Under the pieces are notes generated by a model. It was not told the DNA's origin, searched no databases, and was given only the letters and a program-made list of their open reading frames with translations. From Siphonodentalium dalli (taxonomy: Eukaryota > Mollusca > Scaphopoda > Gadilida > Siphonodentaliidae): a stretch of DNA of 64,000 bases. Positions 50,465 through 62,432 of the stretch are shown here, in pieces (positions within the stretch are counted from its first letter, which is position 1; the number at the start of each line of letters is the position of its first letter). The stretch covers positions 264,772,077-264,836,076 of the forward strand of contig CP136061.1 in assembly GCA_032622095.1 (NCBI GenBank), written 5' to 3'. Position numbers and translations under genes: made by a program.

Positions 50465-51418
50465 ATGCCACCAAAACGCGATCTGACAAGTTCAACGTCC
50501 AGTAACGACGATAGTTTGAACAAGGGTACGCTACCAAACGTGACTAACACCAAATTCAAATCTAATGTTCCACCCAAAAAACAAAAAACTGCAGATTCAG
50601 GTCAGACATCGATGAAAAACTTTGCTTCTGATAAACAGGTGAAATCATCCACACACATTGATCCAGCAGAAAAGCAAATTGCTGAACTCCTCAAAGAGAT
50701 GAACATGAAATTGGACAATGTTGTTACTAAACAAGATTTGGAAGCTGCTATTTTCCCACTGGTAACAACTGAAACTGTTAATTCACTTATTGACAATGTT
50801 AAAACAGAATTTGAAACTAAAATAAATACACTGGAATCCAAACATGAAAGTGAAATATTTGATATGAACAAAAAGTATGATGAGATGAAGAAAGAAATTG
50901 AAACAATCAGACAAAAAGACAGTGAAAGAGATGAAAACACAACAAGACTAGAAAAGGAAGTAGTAGCACTAAAAACAGAAGTGAATAACTTGGAACAGCA
51001 TACTAGACAAGAGAGTGTGAGGATATATGGAATCGGGGGAGACTGTTCTCAGGAGAAAATTGAAGACTGTATTGATAAAGTGGTTGATGTGTGCAATAAA
51101 AAACTGAACCTCAAAATTGTAACAAAAGATGTGAGCATTGCACACAGACTGGGAGCACCTACAAAAGATCAAAACAGACCAATGATTGTGAAGTTTGTAA
51201 ATAGAATGGATAAACTGGATGTTATGAAGGTTAGAAGAATGCTTAAGGGAAGTGGCATAGTTATAAAGGAGGACTTAACACTCAAAAACAACATCCTTCT
51301 AAAGAAAGCACAAGATAATGGACAAGTGGAAGATGCCTGGTCAACTGGAGGAAAAGTTCTGGTTAAATATGCTGCAAATGGCAGAATTAAGCACATAAAG
51401 GCAGCAACAGATATATGA
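50465..51418 (+). CDS. L1-ORF1p-like coiled-coil/RRM protein
   Basis: An intact frame of 317 residues from the ATG at 50465 (MPPKRDLTSSTSSNDD). N-terminus basic and Ser/Thr-rich. Residues about 75-185 form a coiled coil (EKQIAELLKEMNMKLDNVVT, then MKKEIETIRQKDSERDENTT). The RRM-like and C-terminal domains contain SVRIYGIGG, SIAHRLGAPTKDQNRPMIVK and VRRMLKGSGIVIKEDL. Such proteins bind LINE RNA and support retrotransposition. A CAATAAAG poly(A)-like signal follows about 20 bp after the stop. The nearest ORF2 begins 3.5 kb downstream at 54976, so whether both belong to one LINE is uncertain. Confidence 0.75.
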   Translation: MPPKRDLTSSTSSNDDSLNKGTLPNVTNTKFKSNVPPKKQKTADSGQTSMKNFASDKQVKSSTHIDPAEKQIAELLKEMNMKLDNVVTKQDLEAAIFPLVTTETVNSLIDNVKTEFETKINTLESKHESEIFDMNKKYDEMKKEIETIRQKDSERDENTTRLEKEVVALKTEVNNLEQHTRQESVRIYGIGGDCSQEKIEDCIDKVVDVCNKKLNLKIVTKDVSIAHRLGAPTKDQNRPMIVKFVNRMDKLDVMKVRRMLKGSGIVIKEDLTLKNNILLKKAQDNGQVEDAWSTGGKVLVKYAANGRIKHIKAATDI

Positions 51419-54400
51419 ATATCATTATTCACCACAATAAAGATGTTTTGTATGTGGAACTTGTTGGAAATATATATCTACAACTATATACTACTCACTA
51501 ATGACTTAAACTGCATATGATTAAAATTACCCATACTTTATATATCTATATTAAATGCAGAGGCAACCTGGCAATATTATCACTGCAATACACAACATCC
51601 ACTTCCATTCATGATTACAGTGAAGTGAACATTGACTAAAGATCACCATGTTCGAAAATGAATCAATTTATTGAGCTATTAATTTCTGCTAAACTTGCAA
51701 CTCATTTCTCATCGTTTCATATGAGCAAAATGCATAATTAGCTCTGACATTTTGCACAAAACAGAGCAGTCTATATATCTCAGTATCCTTTTTTTAATTC
51801 CTGCAACCTGAGCAGTAAAGATGAATACTAGACTTGTTTATTTTATGTTGCCCCACCAATCCACTCAAATATATCTTCTTTTTTATAACATATGCATATG
51901 TAATGTTTATCCATGAGTATGTATTTTGGGTGTGTATATGTATGCATGTGGGCATATGTGTATATATATATGTATATATATATGTGTGTATGTATAATGC
52001 ATATATATGTGTGTATATGTGTATATGTATGTACCACTTAATATTTCATAATATGTACTAAATATAAAATAAATACTAAATACTAAAATATTATGAATGA
52101 CATAAGTGTATAATGCTAGAAGGTTATTAACTAGTGATGACAACCCACCTCACATACCCACAGTCCCCCATCAACTGAAAATTGTTGTAAAATGTTGTTT
52201 TGAATTACATGTAGTCAAAAAACGGCCCATGTTCAGACTAACTAAGATTTAATTTCATCAGTGTACAAGAATGCACTTCTAGACCAAAATATTCAAAGCA
52301 ACCTTATAAATAAATTATGTTATAATTACTATATAAAAACGGTTTTAAATAAATCATGTTATAATTAATATATAAAAATGGTTTCAAATAAATCATGTTA
52401 TAATTATCATACAAATTTGGCTTTAAATAAATAATGTTATAATTACTATATAAAATGTTATAAATCAATTAGTGATGATTATCTATTGGAATACTAACGT
52501 ATTATGAACAAAGTGTGTGTGTATGGGGGTCGTATAATACTAGTCAGTTAGAATTAACTAGTGGTGATAACCCACCCACCCACCACACCAGACCACACCA
52601 CAAAACCACCCATCCACAGAAGTATATTTTTGAAGTGATGTGTTGAACTATAAGTTGTTAAACTTTAGATCCAGGATAAATCCTAGAATATTAGGCATGG
52701 TGTAGAGTTGTATATTTACATTGTTGTATTGTGGTAACCATCCATATTATAAAAATACGAAATGTCAGTGTATTATTCATGAATATCATGCTAATAGGTC
52801 ATAAATTGACTAGTCACTACAATCCACACTTCCCACAATCAACTATCCACAAAATTTTACTTCCATATGATGTGCCACATGTGCAGACTAAATATCATAT
52901 ACTATACTAGACTAAATTGAATATATAATAAATATACAATTAAAATAATGTATGTAAACAAATTACTCAATATCAATCAGAATATACTTCTTATCAAACT
53001 TATTTGTTTTGTTTATATATACTCCCTATTAAAAAAAAAAAAACGAACAAGGAAGGAACAAAACAAAAATACTAAACAAAACAAAATAAAAAGCCCTCAC
53101 TGAACACTAAATCACCCTTGACACCAAATGTGTCACATCATGAATTATGATGCCCATAAATAATTACTAAACTAAAAATCATATTTTACAAATGAAACTA
53201 GAGACTAGCAGTAATATAATACCACTTGACCTACTCCCCATAAACCATACTGTACCCCTTCAAACCCCACCCAGAATGGCCAGCATTTGTTTTCACTATG
53301 TAAATCTCAGGAAACCGGGCTGTGTTCTTGGTTACCTATAGCTCCATATGCTCACCAGAAATGTGCCTGTTGTATTTTATCCGTGTGCAAATATACGCAT
53401 AGGATATCGTACCCAATGGATGAAGCTCATGGTATCCAAATGGAATCTGCAATCCGATGTCCAATTTACGAAAATCGAAAAACAATAACCCACTGACCAC
53501 AACATGAGGAAATTGGAATAACATGTATCCCCTTGGCGAGATAAGCGTGAGGCTGGGCCATATTGTGACAAGGGGTGGTGGGTCTTGTCACACCCCTTCT
53601 ATCATTGTATACTCGTGATTTGTAACCATATTGATATGATTATATCATACAGCAATTGATTCTTCTTATATTAATGCATGCAATATTGTCATACTCGACA
53701 TATAATCACCACTTAATGAAATAATGTTATAGCTCAACTAATTTTCCTCTCTACATAATGGACTAACCACATCTGTGAAGTACGAGCAAATACATCTACC
53801 CGTGAGCTCGACCCCGATCAAATCACACAGTAGTGGGTCAAATTTTAAGGTCGGTACTCGTTTGCAAACGACGATATCTCACACATTGCTATTCGTTATA
53901 TGTGTAGCCATAACATAAGACAGGCTTCTGATCACGAATTGACATAAGTCTTGTATTTTACAGACATTGATATCTGATCGAATCCCATGCATGCTGCACC
54001 TCGTGTTAATAATTTGAAGTGCTATATACATTGCATACATGCTATCGTCGATCACAAATTGAAACCCGCGTATATTCCTAAAAACAATATGTGGTCTTTC
54101 GTTCAAAACCATGCAGTTGTGTGTTGTTATGGTCTCCTATATAGGGCGAGCGACAGGTAAATCTACATGACTATTAACCATGTATTTTGTAAAATGAACG
54201 CTCTTTATAATATCTCTGGCTAGATTATGTTAGTGGTTGGTGTGTATAGCGTGTGGACTGTGTGAATTCTGTTGTTATGACAGGAGGTCGCCAGAGTGAC
54301 TCACTGCTATTAATGTGTTCTGTATTTACGTACGATATATGCATTTTCTCACTTGTTTTGAAATTCCAATTGTATTAATGGTCATTATAAATTGTCATTG

Positions 54401-54975
54401 TATATTTGAGACCCCTCGATTGTTCAGCCTTGAGCAGTGGAGACGGTGTTCGCTGCGTATATGAATGCATGACTACTATCTAATAATATGTTTAACACGG
54501 CGTCGATATAGACAAAATAGTAACGTTTTTTATTGATACGAACTAAACTTAATATTGAATTAACGCAAACAATTTCAGAGGTAGATAACTCTATTAGAAA
54601 TACGAACGTTTCACGCTTGTCATGAGAGATTACATACTTACATTGAGTTAGTTCCCCTCGATCACAATGCACATGATCGCATCGAAATTAAATCCAACAA
54701 TGATAAGGTATGGGCTGGTCGAAGGGTCTCAAACTTTATGTTACATACACTATTCAACTTGCGTAATATGTTATTTGTTCAAATAGTTTGTCACACACTT
54801 TCTAAATTATTGTGGCTTACACAATTATACAGTCTGATATACTCCAGTCGCGAAGAAATACCAAACAATTATTTATTCATGAGAAAAGGAACTTATAGTA
54901 TCACTGATGAATACAGCAATGAAATGACTGGTTTGTGCACGGCAATTTACTTAATTGTTGAATTATCTTTGACAA
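51419..54975. other. Long gene-free stretch between ORF1-like and ORF2 frames
   Basis: AT-rich. It contains a TATG/TGTA microsatellite at about 51920-52035 and a four-copy 39-bp repeat at 52308-52460 (AAATAAATTATGTTATAATT plus ACTATATAAAAACGGTTTT). An A run is at 53031-53043. No convincing coding frame was found. Confidence 0.5.
52308..52460. repeat. 39-bp AT-rich tandem repeat, four copies
   Basis: Units begin AAATAAATTATGTTATAATT, AAATAAATCATGTTATAATT (twice) and AAATAAATAATGTTATAATT; the fourth is cut short. Confidence 0.85.
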
Positions 54976-57900
54976 ATGTCGATTGCGGGTAATCTAAGTC
55001 TGGGCGAGATTCAGGGCTCAACACATTATGACCTAGCTTATAAGCTCGATGAATTAGGCCAGGATGATATAGAAGATACTAACATGGATTTGCTTAATAT
55101 GAATAGAAACTGTAACTATTACTCTCCTGAACAACTTCAGAACAAATTTGGGGGTAGACAGTATGATAAATCATTTTTTGGGTTGAATTGTCGTAGTTTG
55201 AATGCAAACTGGGATAAATTAAATAGCCTACTACTAAGTATTCAAAGTAGCCAAAATCTCTTTGATATTATTGCTCTCACAGAAATATTTAAGGTACACG
55301 AAACTGAATTTGAGCTAACTGGGTACCATAACCTCGAATTTAAAACTCGTCCAGAAAGGGATGATGGAAGAGGAGGAGTTGGCCTATTCATCCGCGACAG
55401 TCTACAGTATATACTGAGGAAAGATTTGTCTATATTTAAACCACACATCATAGAAACTATATTTGTTGAGATAAATCCAGGATGCACAAATTCATACCTA
55501 GTTGGATGTATATATAGGCCCAACACTGCACCACGCGCTGACCTTGATACCTTTACGAAAGATATTGAAGGTATTATGGGCGAAATAAATAAATCAAATC
55601 TTAAGGCATTTTTAATTGGCGACTTTAATATTGATTTACTCAAATTTGAAACCCACGAGAAAACGGACAATTTCTTAAGTAATATATTTTCCTTTGGTTT
55701 CATACCTAGTATAACTAGGCCGACACGACTTACCGAACATTCGGCAACCCTCATAGACCATATATATACAAACAGTGCAACTGCGGGCAGCAAATCTGGT
55801 ATAATACTCACTGATGTATCGGACCATCTCGCTGTCTTCTTTCTCGAACCATCACGAGGCACAGAACCTTCACGTACGCCGGATGGTGACAACATAAAAC
55901 CATATCGAGTCTTTAATGACAAAAATACTAGAACTTTCAAAAATATATTAAAAAATTGTAACTTTCAGCCAGTCTTAAAATGTAAATCAGTGAACGAGTC
56001 ATATGATATATTCTTGGAACTATATATGGATGCCTTTGAAAAAGCATTCCCGTTGACAAATAGGAAAGTCCCCAAAAAGTACATCAAACGAGAACCGTGG
56101 ATTACAAATGGAATTCTTAAATCCTCTCTGGAAAAAAATAAACTCTATATAAAAAAATTGAAGACACCAACAGAAGTAAACAAAAACAGATATAAGTCGT
56201 ACTGCCAGACGTACAGAAGCACAATAAGACTAAGCAAGAAAACGTACTATTGTGATATATTGGAACAAAACAAGAGAGATATAAAGGCTACCTGGAGGAT
56301 ATTGAATGGAGCGATCAATAAAAATTCTAATGCAAACTCAATTCCTTCTATATTTGTAGATAACCAGATAAAAATCACTCATAAAACCGATATAGCAGAA
56401 AAGTTTAATGATTATTTTTCAAGTATTGGTCAACAAACAAGTGAAAGAGTCATACACGAACATAGTGCAAATTACTCAGATTATCTTCTTTACAGTGAAA
56501 CAGATGTATTAAAATTAGCCCCCACTAATGAACAAGAAATCATACTGACTTGCTTAAATTTTAAAAGCAAAAATAGCAAAGACGTGCATGGTTTAACGAG
56601 TAAGATAATGAAGGCAACGGTAGAAGAGATAGCAATCGCCCTAAAACATATATTCAACTTATCACTCAAATATGGCATATTTCCCCAAAAAATGAAATTG
56701 TCCCGAGTTGTCCCGATCTACAAAAGCGGTAATAAGGATGAATTCAGTAATTATAGACCCATTAGTATATTGCCTTGTTTCTCGAAAATATTGGAAAAAA
56801 TAATGTCTAAAAGATTGGTAGATTTCTTAAATGATAACGATACCCTGTATGAACATCAGTATGGTTTCAGAAAAAGTCACTCAACAATACATCCCGTTAT
56901 GCACTTACTTGAAGATGTAGTCGAACAAAATGATGAACCCACTCGAGACTCCACCTTAGCCATTTTCATTGACCTTTCAAAAGCTTTTGATACAATTAGT
57001 CATGATATCCTACTAAGTAAAATGGATCACTATGGAATACGTGGCATTGCGAATGATTGGTTCAGAGACTATCTGTCCGAAAGACGACAGTTTACTGACT
57101 TCAATGGTAGTATTTCTAGTCTTAAGGGTATACTCAACGGAGTGCCCCAGGGCTCCATACTCGGTCCGACAATTTTCCTCATTTACGTGAATGATAAGTC
57201 TGCTGCAACTTCATTGAAATTGTTATCATTCGCCGATGATACTACCCTATACAAATCCGGCAATAACGGCCATCTTATTGAAAACATCGTGAACAATGAG
57301 CTAAAAGATGTCTACAAATGGTGTTGTTGTAACTGCCTATCCATAAATAAAACTAAAAGTAAATATATGCTTCTTCATCCAAAAAACAATGACGACAAAT
57401 GGAATTTTCTAAAGATATACATAAACGACGTAGAACTCAAGCGTGTTGGAAACAAAAGTGATGAAACATCCCTAAAATTTCTCGGAATTACAATCGATGA
57501 AAACCTCACGTTTAAAGACCATACCTCGGCGGTATGTTCTAAAATGGCAAGAGCCCTATATGGTATGAACAAGGTGAGGAAATTTTTCCCAGGAGATGCC
57601 CTTCGAACGCTATATTATGCCTTAATTCAAAGCCGTCTTGTCTATGGAATTCAAATTTGGGGGCACTCAGTATCATCCAATAAGGCCTTCCTACTCCAAA
57701 AGAGAGCTATCAGAACAATAAGCTATGCCAAATACAACAGCCACACTGAACCCTTATTCAAAAAAAGAAATATTTTGAAATTCAGAGATTTGCATGCCTG
57801 TCATGTTAGTCTGTTTATGTATGATTGGACACATTTTAACCTACCGGCATCATTTCTAACAGCATTTGACAACAAGATATCAATCACCAGACAATCTGGA

Positions 57901-58119
57901 TGCATTAGGGAAATTAAATCACGAACTAAATTCTCAGAGGTTTTACCTAAACATTCATTCCCAAGATTATGGAATGAAACTGACAAAAAACTAAAATCAA
58001 TTGAAAGCCGACAAAACTTTAAATATCAAATGAAGGTCAATGTTATCAATGCCTATGATGCAAACTTTAAATGTAAAAACAAAACTTGCAGAGAATGTTT
58101 TCCTCCCAAAAGCTCATAA
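54976..58119 (+). CDS. Full-length LINE ORF2 (APE endonuclease plus reverse transcriptase), CR1/L2-like
   Basis: An intact frame of 1,047 residues. Endonuclease about 66-300: FFGLNCRSLNANWDKLN, ALTEIF, GGVGLFIRDSLQ, CIYRPNT, LIGDFNIDLLK, LIDHIYTNS and the SDHLAVFF end motif. RT about 530-830: SRVVPIYKSGNKDEFSNYRP, YGFRKSHSTIHP, IFIDLSKAFDTISHD (catalytic Asp), GVPQGSILGP and LLSFADDTTL at about 750-757 (catalytic DD). The C-terminal region ends in a short Cys cluster, CKNKTCRECFPP. The overall pattern is like CR1/L2-group LINEs. The 3' end follows at about 58579 with an ACATCTAA-type tail. The intact frame suggests recent activity; a truncated relative is at 35620-36400. Confidence 0.9.
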   Translation: MSIAGNLSLGEIQGSTHYDLAYKLDELGQDDIEDTNMDLLNMNRNCNYYSPEQLQNKFGGRQYDKSFFGLNCRSLNANWDKLNSLLLSIQSSQNLFDIIALTEIFKVHETEFELTGYHNLEFKTRPERDDGRGGVGLFIRDSLQYILRKDLSIFKPHIIETIFVEINPGCTNSYLVGCIYRPNTAPRADLDTFTKDIEGIMGEINKSNLKAFLIGDFNIDLLKFETHEKTDNFLSNIFSFGFIPSITRPTRLTEHSATLIDHIYTNSATAGSKSGIILTDVSDHLAVFFLEPSRGTEPSRTPDGDNIKPYRVFNDKNTRTFKNILKNCNFQPVLKCKSVNESYDIFLELYMDAFEKAFPLTNRKVPKKYIKREPWITNGILKSSLEKNKLYIKKLKTPTEVNKNRYKSYCQTYRSTIRLSKKTYYCDILEQNKRDIKATWRILNGAINKNSNANSIPSIFVDNQIKITHKTDIAEKFNDYFSSIGQQTSERVIHEHSANYSDYLLYSETDVLKLAPTNEQEIILTCLNFKSKNSKDVHGLTSKIMKATVEEIAIALKHIFNLSLKYGIFPQKMKLSRVVPIYKSGNKDEFSNYRPISILPCFSKILEKIMSKRLVDFLNDNDTLYEHQYGFRKSHSTIHPVMHLLEDVVEQNDEPTRDSTLAIFIDLSKAFDTISHDILLSKMDHYGIRGIANDWFRDYLSERRQFTDFNGSISSLKGILNGVPQGSILGPTIFLIYVNDKSAATSLKLLSFADDTTLYKSGNNGHLIENIVNNELKDVYKWCCCNCLSINKTKSKYMLLHPKNNDDKWNFLKIYINDVELKRVGNKSDETSLKFLGITIDENLTFKDHTSAVCSKMARALYGMNKVRKFFPGDALRTLYYALIQSRLVYGIQIWGHSVSSNKAFLLQKRAIRTISYAKYNSHTEPLFKKRNILKFRDLHACHVSLFMYDWTHFNLPASFLTAFDNKISITRQSGCIREIKSRTKFSEVLPKHSFPRLWNETDKKLKSIESRQNFKYQMKVNVINAYDANFKCKNKTCRECFPPKSS

Positions 58120-58579
58120 TTAAACTACATATACTTAACTCCCGAGTAACAAGCCAGCCCCCTCCCCGGTCGTGAGTGCTGATTACCCTGAAAACTCGCC
58201 CTTATTGGACCCTGCTAACACGATTTAAATATCACATACGCATTATCATTGTTACTTAAGCAGGGTCCAACTTACTATATGAAAGTGTTCTTTAAATTGC
58301 CGTGCACACGCATACATAGCCATAACTATACGGTACAATGTACTTAATACAATATTTTGATATTATAAATTACAGTATTTTCTTATTAGCACATCAACTT
58401 GAGATTATGCCATTGATATATTAGTTATTATATTTGACAACGGGGGTGACAGGAAGACAGCCAATCCTGGTTATGCCACTCCCACACAATAATTACACTT
58501 GATTTTTGATATATTATTGTTGATTTGTTGTAAACTAATTATTGTGTGAATAAAACATCTAACATCTAAACATCTAACT
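58120..58579 (+). other. LINE 3' untranslated region and octamer-like tail
   Basis: Ends with GTGTGAATAAAACATCTAAC then ATCTAAACATCTAAC, a short microsatellite tail typical of CR1/L2-type LINEs, which lack poly(A). Confidence 0.7.
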
Positions 58580-60271
58580 ACCGTAAACAATTTTTTATTA
58601 TTGAGAATTTTCATGCCATGCTTGTTGGTCATTGAAAAATTGGGCTCAGTTGAGTTCTGGGTCATGGGTTCATAACCAAGTTAAATCTGACCACCATATC
58701 TCTTAACACTGTGGCCTAATTTCTGTTGATTGCTCCCTGCTTGAGTGGACAGCACCACATTTGAACATTTGTTTTCATTGGGCTGGCATATTTGTGACTG
58801 CTTTATTCTTCATTATAATACATGGGGTATGATGCTATAATATGCAATTAAAAAGCTAACTCAACATTATGATACAAATGAAGCCTCCTCTCATGGAGTC
58901 AAGACAATAAACTATTTGATGGTTGACATGTTGTTTGAATTTATAAATTTTTCTGGCAGTTCTCGGTACCAAAAGGGACAGAAACGAAACAAATATTTTC
59001 AACCTCTCAAATGTATTAAAATCCATTATTGTTATTGTCTCTTTATAATTGCTCTGATTCTATATATAATGAAAATTATCATATGTAAAATTCAAGATTG
59101 TTCACCAGATAGATCCAGAGAAATTCTTTGTTGAAAATCACTTGCCATTTCTGGCTGGATTTACTGTGATTTATGCAAAACGTGCGTCTCCCCCTTAACC
59201 CTTCCATGACTGGAGCTTCATGAAATTTTGCGAAAACCCTGTGCCAATGCATTCTCTTACATATGCGAGTCGCCCATAGTGAGCCTCGCATATATGAGAA
59301 TACGTTGGCCTAAAAATATTTACTTTGACCTTGTATGCAAGTGCATTCTCTTATATATGTGAGGCTCGCTATGGGAGACTTGCACAGAACCTTTAATGCT
59401 GACAACACATTATGTTGAAGATGACACAAATTTTGGATTTAAATGATTATAATTTTGATTGCATAAAATTACTAAAATGACTTAGTCTATATTGTCTGGT
59501 TTCCTAAACATTTGGTGTAATATTATTGGTTGGCACTTAAAAGTACATAGCACAGTGTGTTACGTTCTGCGCATACTCGCAATTAACCGGAAACGTCGCT
59601 AGCGTTACCTAGCAATGGCGTCATTTTAAAACAATTAGTGCTTCGTACCTACAAATTTGAATCGACGCAAACAATTGTAATTATATATAATTATTGCTGA
59701 TTAGGGGCCAAAACTATTTAAAATGAACATTAAACAATAAAATTACTACCCTCCCCCCCCCCCAAACAAAAGACATGACTGCTTTTGCAGAATGCTGCTT
59801 CCAGTAGATCGAAGGATACGCACTACGTTCAACGGTTCATGGCTGAACTGTGAACCTAGGACGCTGTTTTGACTGAGAATGTTCGATGAATTTTGGGATT
59901 TGATTGTCGATTCTGGACGCTGTCGTTTCGCAATGGATAAGTCACATTTGAAATTCAGATTTATGTTTTAGAGGAATGTCCATCTACCACGAGCCGAACA
60001 TTGTCTGCAGTTTATCCACACATTCTTTTTGGAAAAATATTCTAAAACTACGCTGCAAATTGGGAAGTAAATCACCCATTTTCGTTGTTTTTTTGCCGAT
60101 GGCGTTTCAACTCTACTAGCAAGGGGCTATTGCTGATATATATTCGAATTTGATTATTATTTAATAAATAATTGTTTATTAATTTCACTTGCTCAGTTGT
60201 TGCTTGTATTTATTCTCCTCCAAAATCAGTATGGGACTGGGAGTGGGAGGCCCTTTTCACATTTATTATTT
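58580..60271. other. Gene-free stretch with two hairpin MITEs
   Basis: Hairpins 59244-59308 (CCAATGCATTCTCTTACATA and complement, diverged) and 59338-59385 (half copy in the opposite order) belong to the family at 4129. There is a C run at 59750-59764. No gene recognised. Confidence 0.5.
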
Positions 60272-60430
60272 ATTTACGCTTAACTTAAGCGCAAATATGT
60301 GCAAATATTTGCGCTAAGTTAAGCGCAAATAACCTCTATCTTTAAGTGCAAATATTTACGCTTGAGTATAAATCATTTACGATTAACTTAAGCGCAAAAC
60401 ATTTGCGCTTAAGCACATGCGCTTAAGCAC
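60272..60430. repeat. Array of TTAAGCGCAAATATTTGCGC palindromic words
   Basis: Variants of CTTAAGCGCAAAT and ATTTGCGCTTAA occur about ten times in 160 bp in both orientations, so the region can fold in many alternative ways. Confidence 0.75.
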
Positions 60431-61805
60431 AAATAAAAATTAATATGCATTGATCCCCCCTGAATTAATTTTAAATGGCACACTGGCAGGCCTAAACACA
60501 TCACTAAACTTAAAGTTTATAAGCCCAACATATGAGAGAAGCAATCCCCCAAAAACCCAAAGATCCCTTTTATGACCATGAAAATGGTAGGCCTATATAT
60601 TCATAAAATATACTAAATCTCAGGGACGGAGACACAAATTCTTGGGGACAGGGATGCTGATAATATGAAAATAAATTTTTTCCCCCTATCTCAAGTCTAT
60701 GGTGTACATGTACTTATAGGTGCCGTTGATCTAAGACGACTTAAAGGGGCACTAATAAACAATTATAATTAAATAATTAATCATATACCAAAAATAGTTG
60801 GACTCTGGTTGCTGGAAATTCATATACAGGGGGAAATTAACACAGGATGTCCTGTTGGATAAGTGTCGTTGATCCTAAAGGTGGGGGGGGGCATACAAAT
60901 ATATTATCATATCTGATCATATATGAATATATAGAGTGTTCCTTATCAGCTTAGAAAAGCGTTCCTTATCAGCTTAGTCTAAGCCCCTAGAAGAGCGTTC
61001 CTTATCAGCTTAGACGATATTAAGAGAAACTGACACACATCGGTCAACTAAGGAAATATCATGGGATAGGTGCCTTTATTCTCAGAATTAGGGGGGGGGC
61101 TAATAAATTATATTAACATACAAGCCTGAGTTTAATGTTCCTGTCACCAAATTCATGGCCTCATCTGCTATGGGAGACATAGACTCAAATTGAAGTTCCC
61201 AAGTGATGAATATTGTGATGTACACCCATTGGGAACCTCAAGTATGCAATGTGTTGTCTGCCAATTTGGGGGAAATAGTCTTCCAAAATAGAGAAACTAA
61301 ACTAAAAAAGAAATAGAATCTATGTGAAGAAGTTTCTATAGAAATTTGATAATAAAGAAACTTGCCAGAGAAGATGAGGCCTAAGCATAATGAGGTCCCC
61401 AGAGGGTGAATTTAGTGGTGCTGGACTGATATGCGGGATAACAATCAACGAAGAGCGCTTGTTATCAGATCAGAAGATATATGGGAAAATTTGCACACAG
61501 GTAATTTGAGGGAGTGCCATAGGTAGGTGTCATTGACACAAGATGACTTAAAGGGACACTAATAATTACAAATAAAGAGCGTTTATTATCAACTTAAAGT
61601 GAGAAACTATGGCAATGTGCCAAATTCCATATTTTCTGGATTTTAAAAGCTAGAGAAAAATTAAATAAATTGAAATCAATATGCTCTACTTTTTTTCATA
61701 TTAACTTTTAGTATACTACATGTATGTAGATTAAACAAATTGTAAAATAATTACAAAAAATTGTTGAAGAAAATTAATTTATGGCCCTATGAATCCTTTA
61801 GTCAA
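60431..61805. repeat. Gene-free stretch with inverted copies of dispersed repeats
   Basis: At 60700-61090 and 61510-61610 lie inverse relatives of the 41930-42460 repeat, including three copies of GAGTGTTCCTTATCAGCTTA-like sequence at 60938-61015. At about 61140-61400 lies an inverse copy of the 32891-33251 repeat with a half hairpin (AATGAGGTCCCCAGAGGGTG). Confidence 0.5.
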
Positions 61806-61930
61806 TATTCCTTATTGCGCTTAAGCGCAATTAGCTCCTATTGCACTTAAGCGCAATAAGGATCGAATATTCTTATTCCGCAATAAGGAAATTCCTATCT
61901 TGCACTTAAGCGCAATAAGGAATATTTCTT
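61806..61930. repeat. Array of CTTATTGCGCTTAAGCGCAATAAG palindromic words
   Basis: TTGCGCTTAAGCGCAA-type palindromes recur here and again at 62430-62472, on both sides of the TTAA MITE that apparently inserted into a TTAA within such a word. Confidence 0.75.
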
Positions 61931-61949
61931 ATTTTCTTATTGAACTTAA

Positions 61950-62428
61950 AGGTACTCAATCCGATCAGAGGGTCCCCATCTCAACATATTCCAACAACAA
62001 CAATCCGATCAGAGGGTCCTATATTACTATTTCTTTGGCTTTGGGGGTGAAAAATATTTGATTCGAGTCGAGGAACCCATCAAACAAAGCTCAGAGTTAT
62101 TAGATATTGATTTTTGAAATTTGTTATTTTCTCGAGATGAGTACTAATAATTGCATTCAATTTCGTAATCTGCTCGAGATGTGTACACAAAACACTATTC
62201 AAACAGACAAGGATGGATAACTCTAAAATCAAGTGGTAATAATAACGCATTTTTGACTGTGTTCTGGGCCAGAAAGTATTCCCGATAATGAAAAATAATA
62301 GATTTCTAAAATCGATATCTAACAAATCTGAGCTTTGATGAGTGACTTCCTCGACTCGAATCAAATATTTTTGACCCCCGAAGCCATTGAAATAGTAATT
62401 GAGAGGAGTTTTATCGGATTGAGTGCCT
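61950..62428. mobile_element. TTAA-flanked MITE, 479 bp (relative of 4354-4769)
   Basis: Begins AGGTACTCAATCCGATC after TTAA (61946-61949) and ends ATCGGATTGAGTGCCT before TTAA (62429-62432). The interior shares CGACTCGAATCAAATATTTT with 4354-4769 and contains a further inverted duplication of TTTGATTCGAGTCGAGGAA near 62055 and 62350. Confidence 0.8.
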
Positions 62429-62432
62429 TTAA

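Noticed and set aside
51834-52143. Tyr/His/Ile-rich frames at the TATG/TGTA microsatellite
   Set aside because: Low-complexity translation of a microsatellite on both strands.
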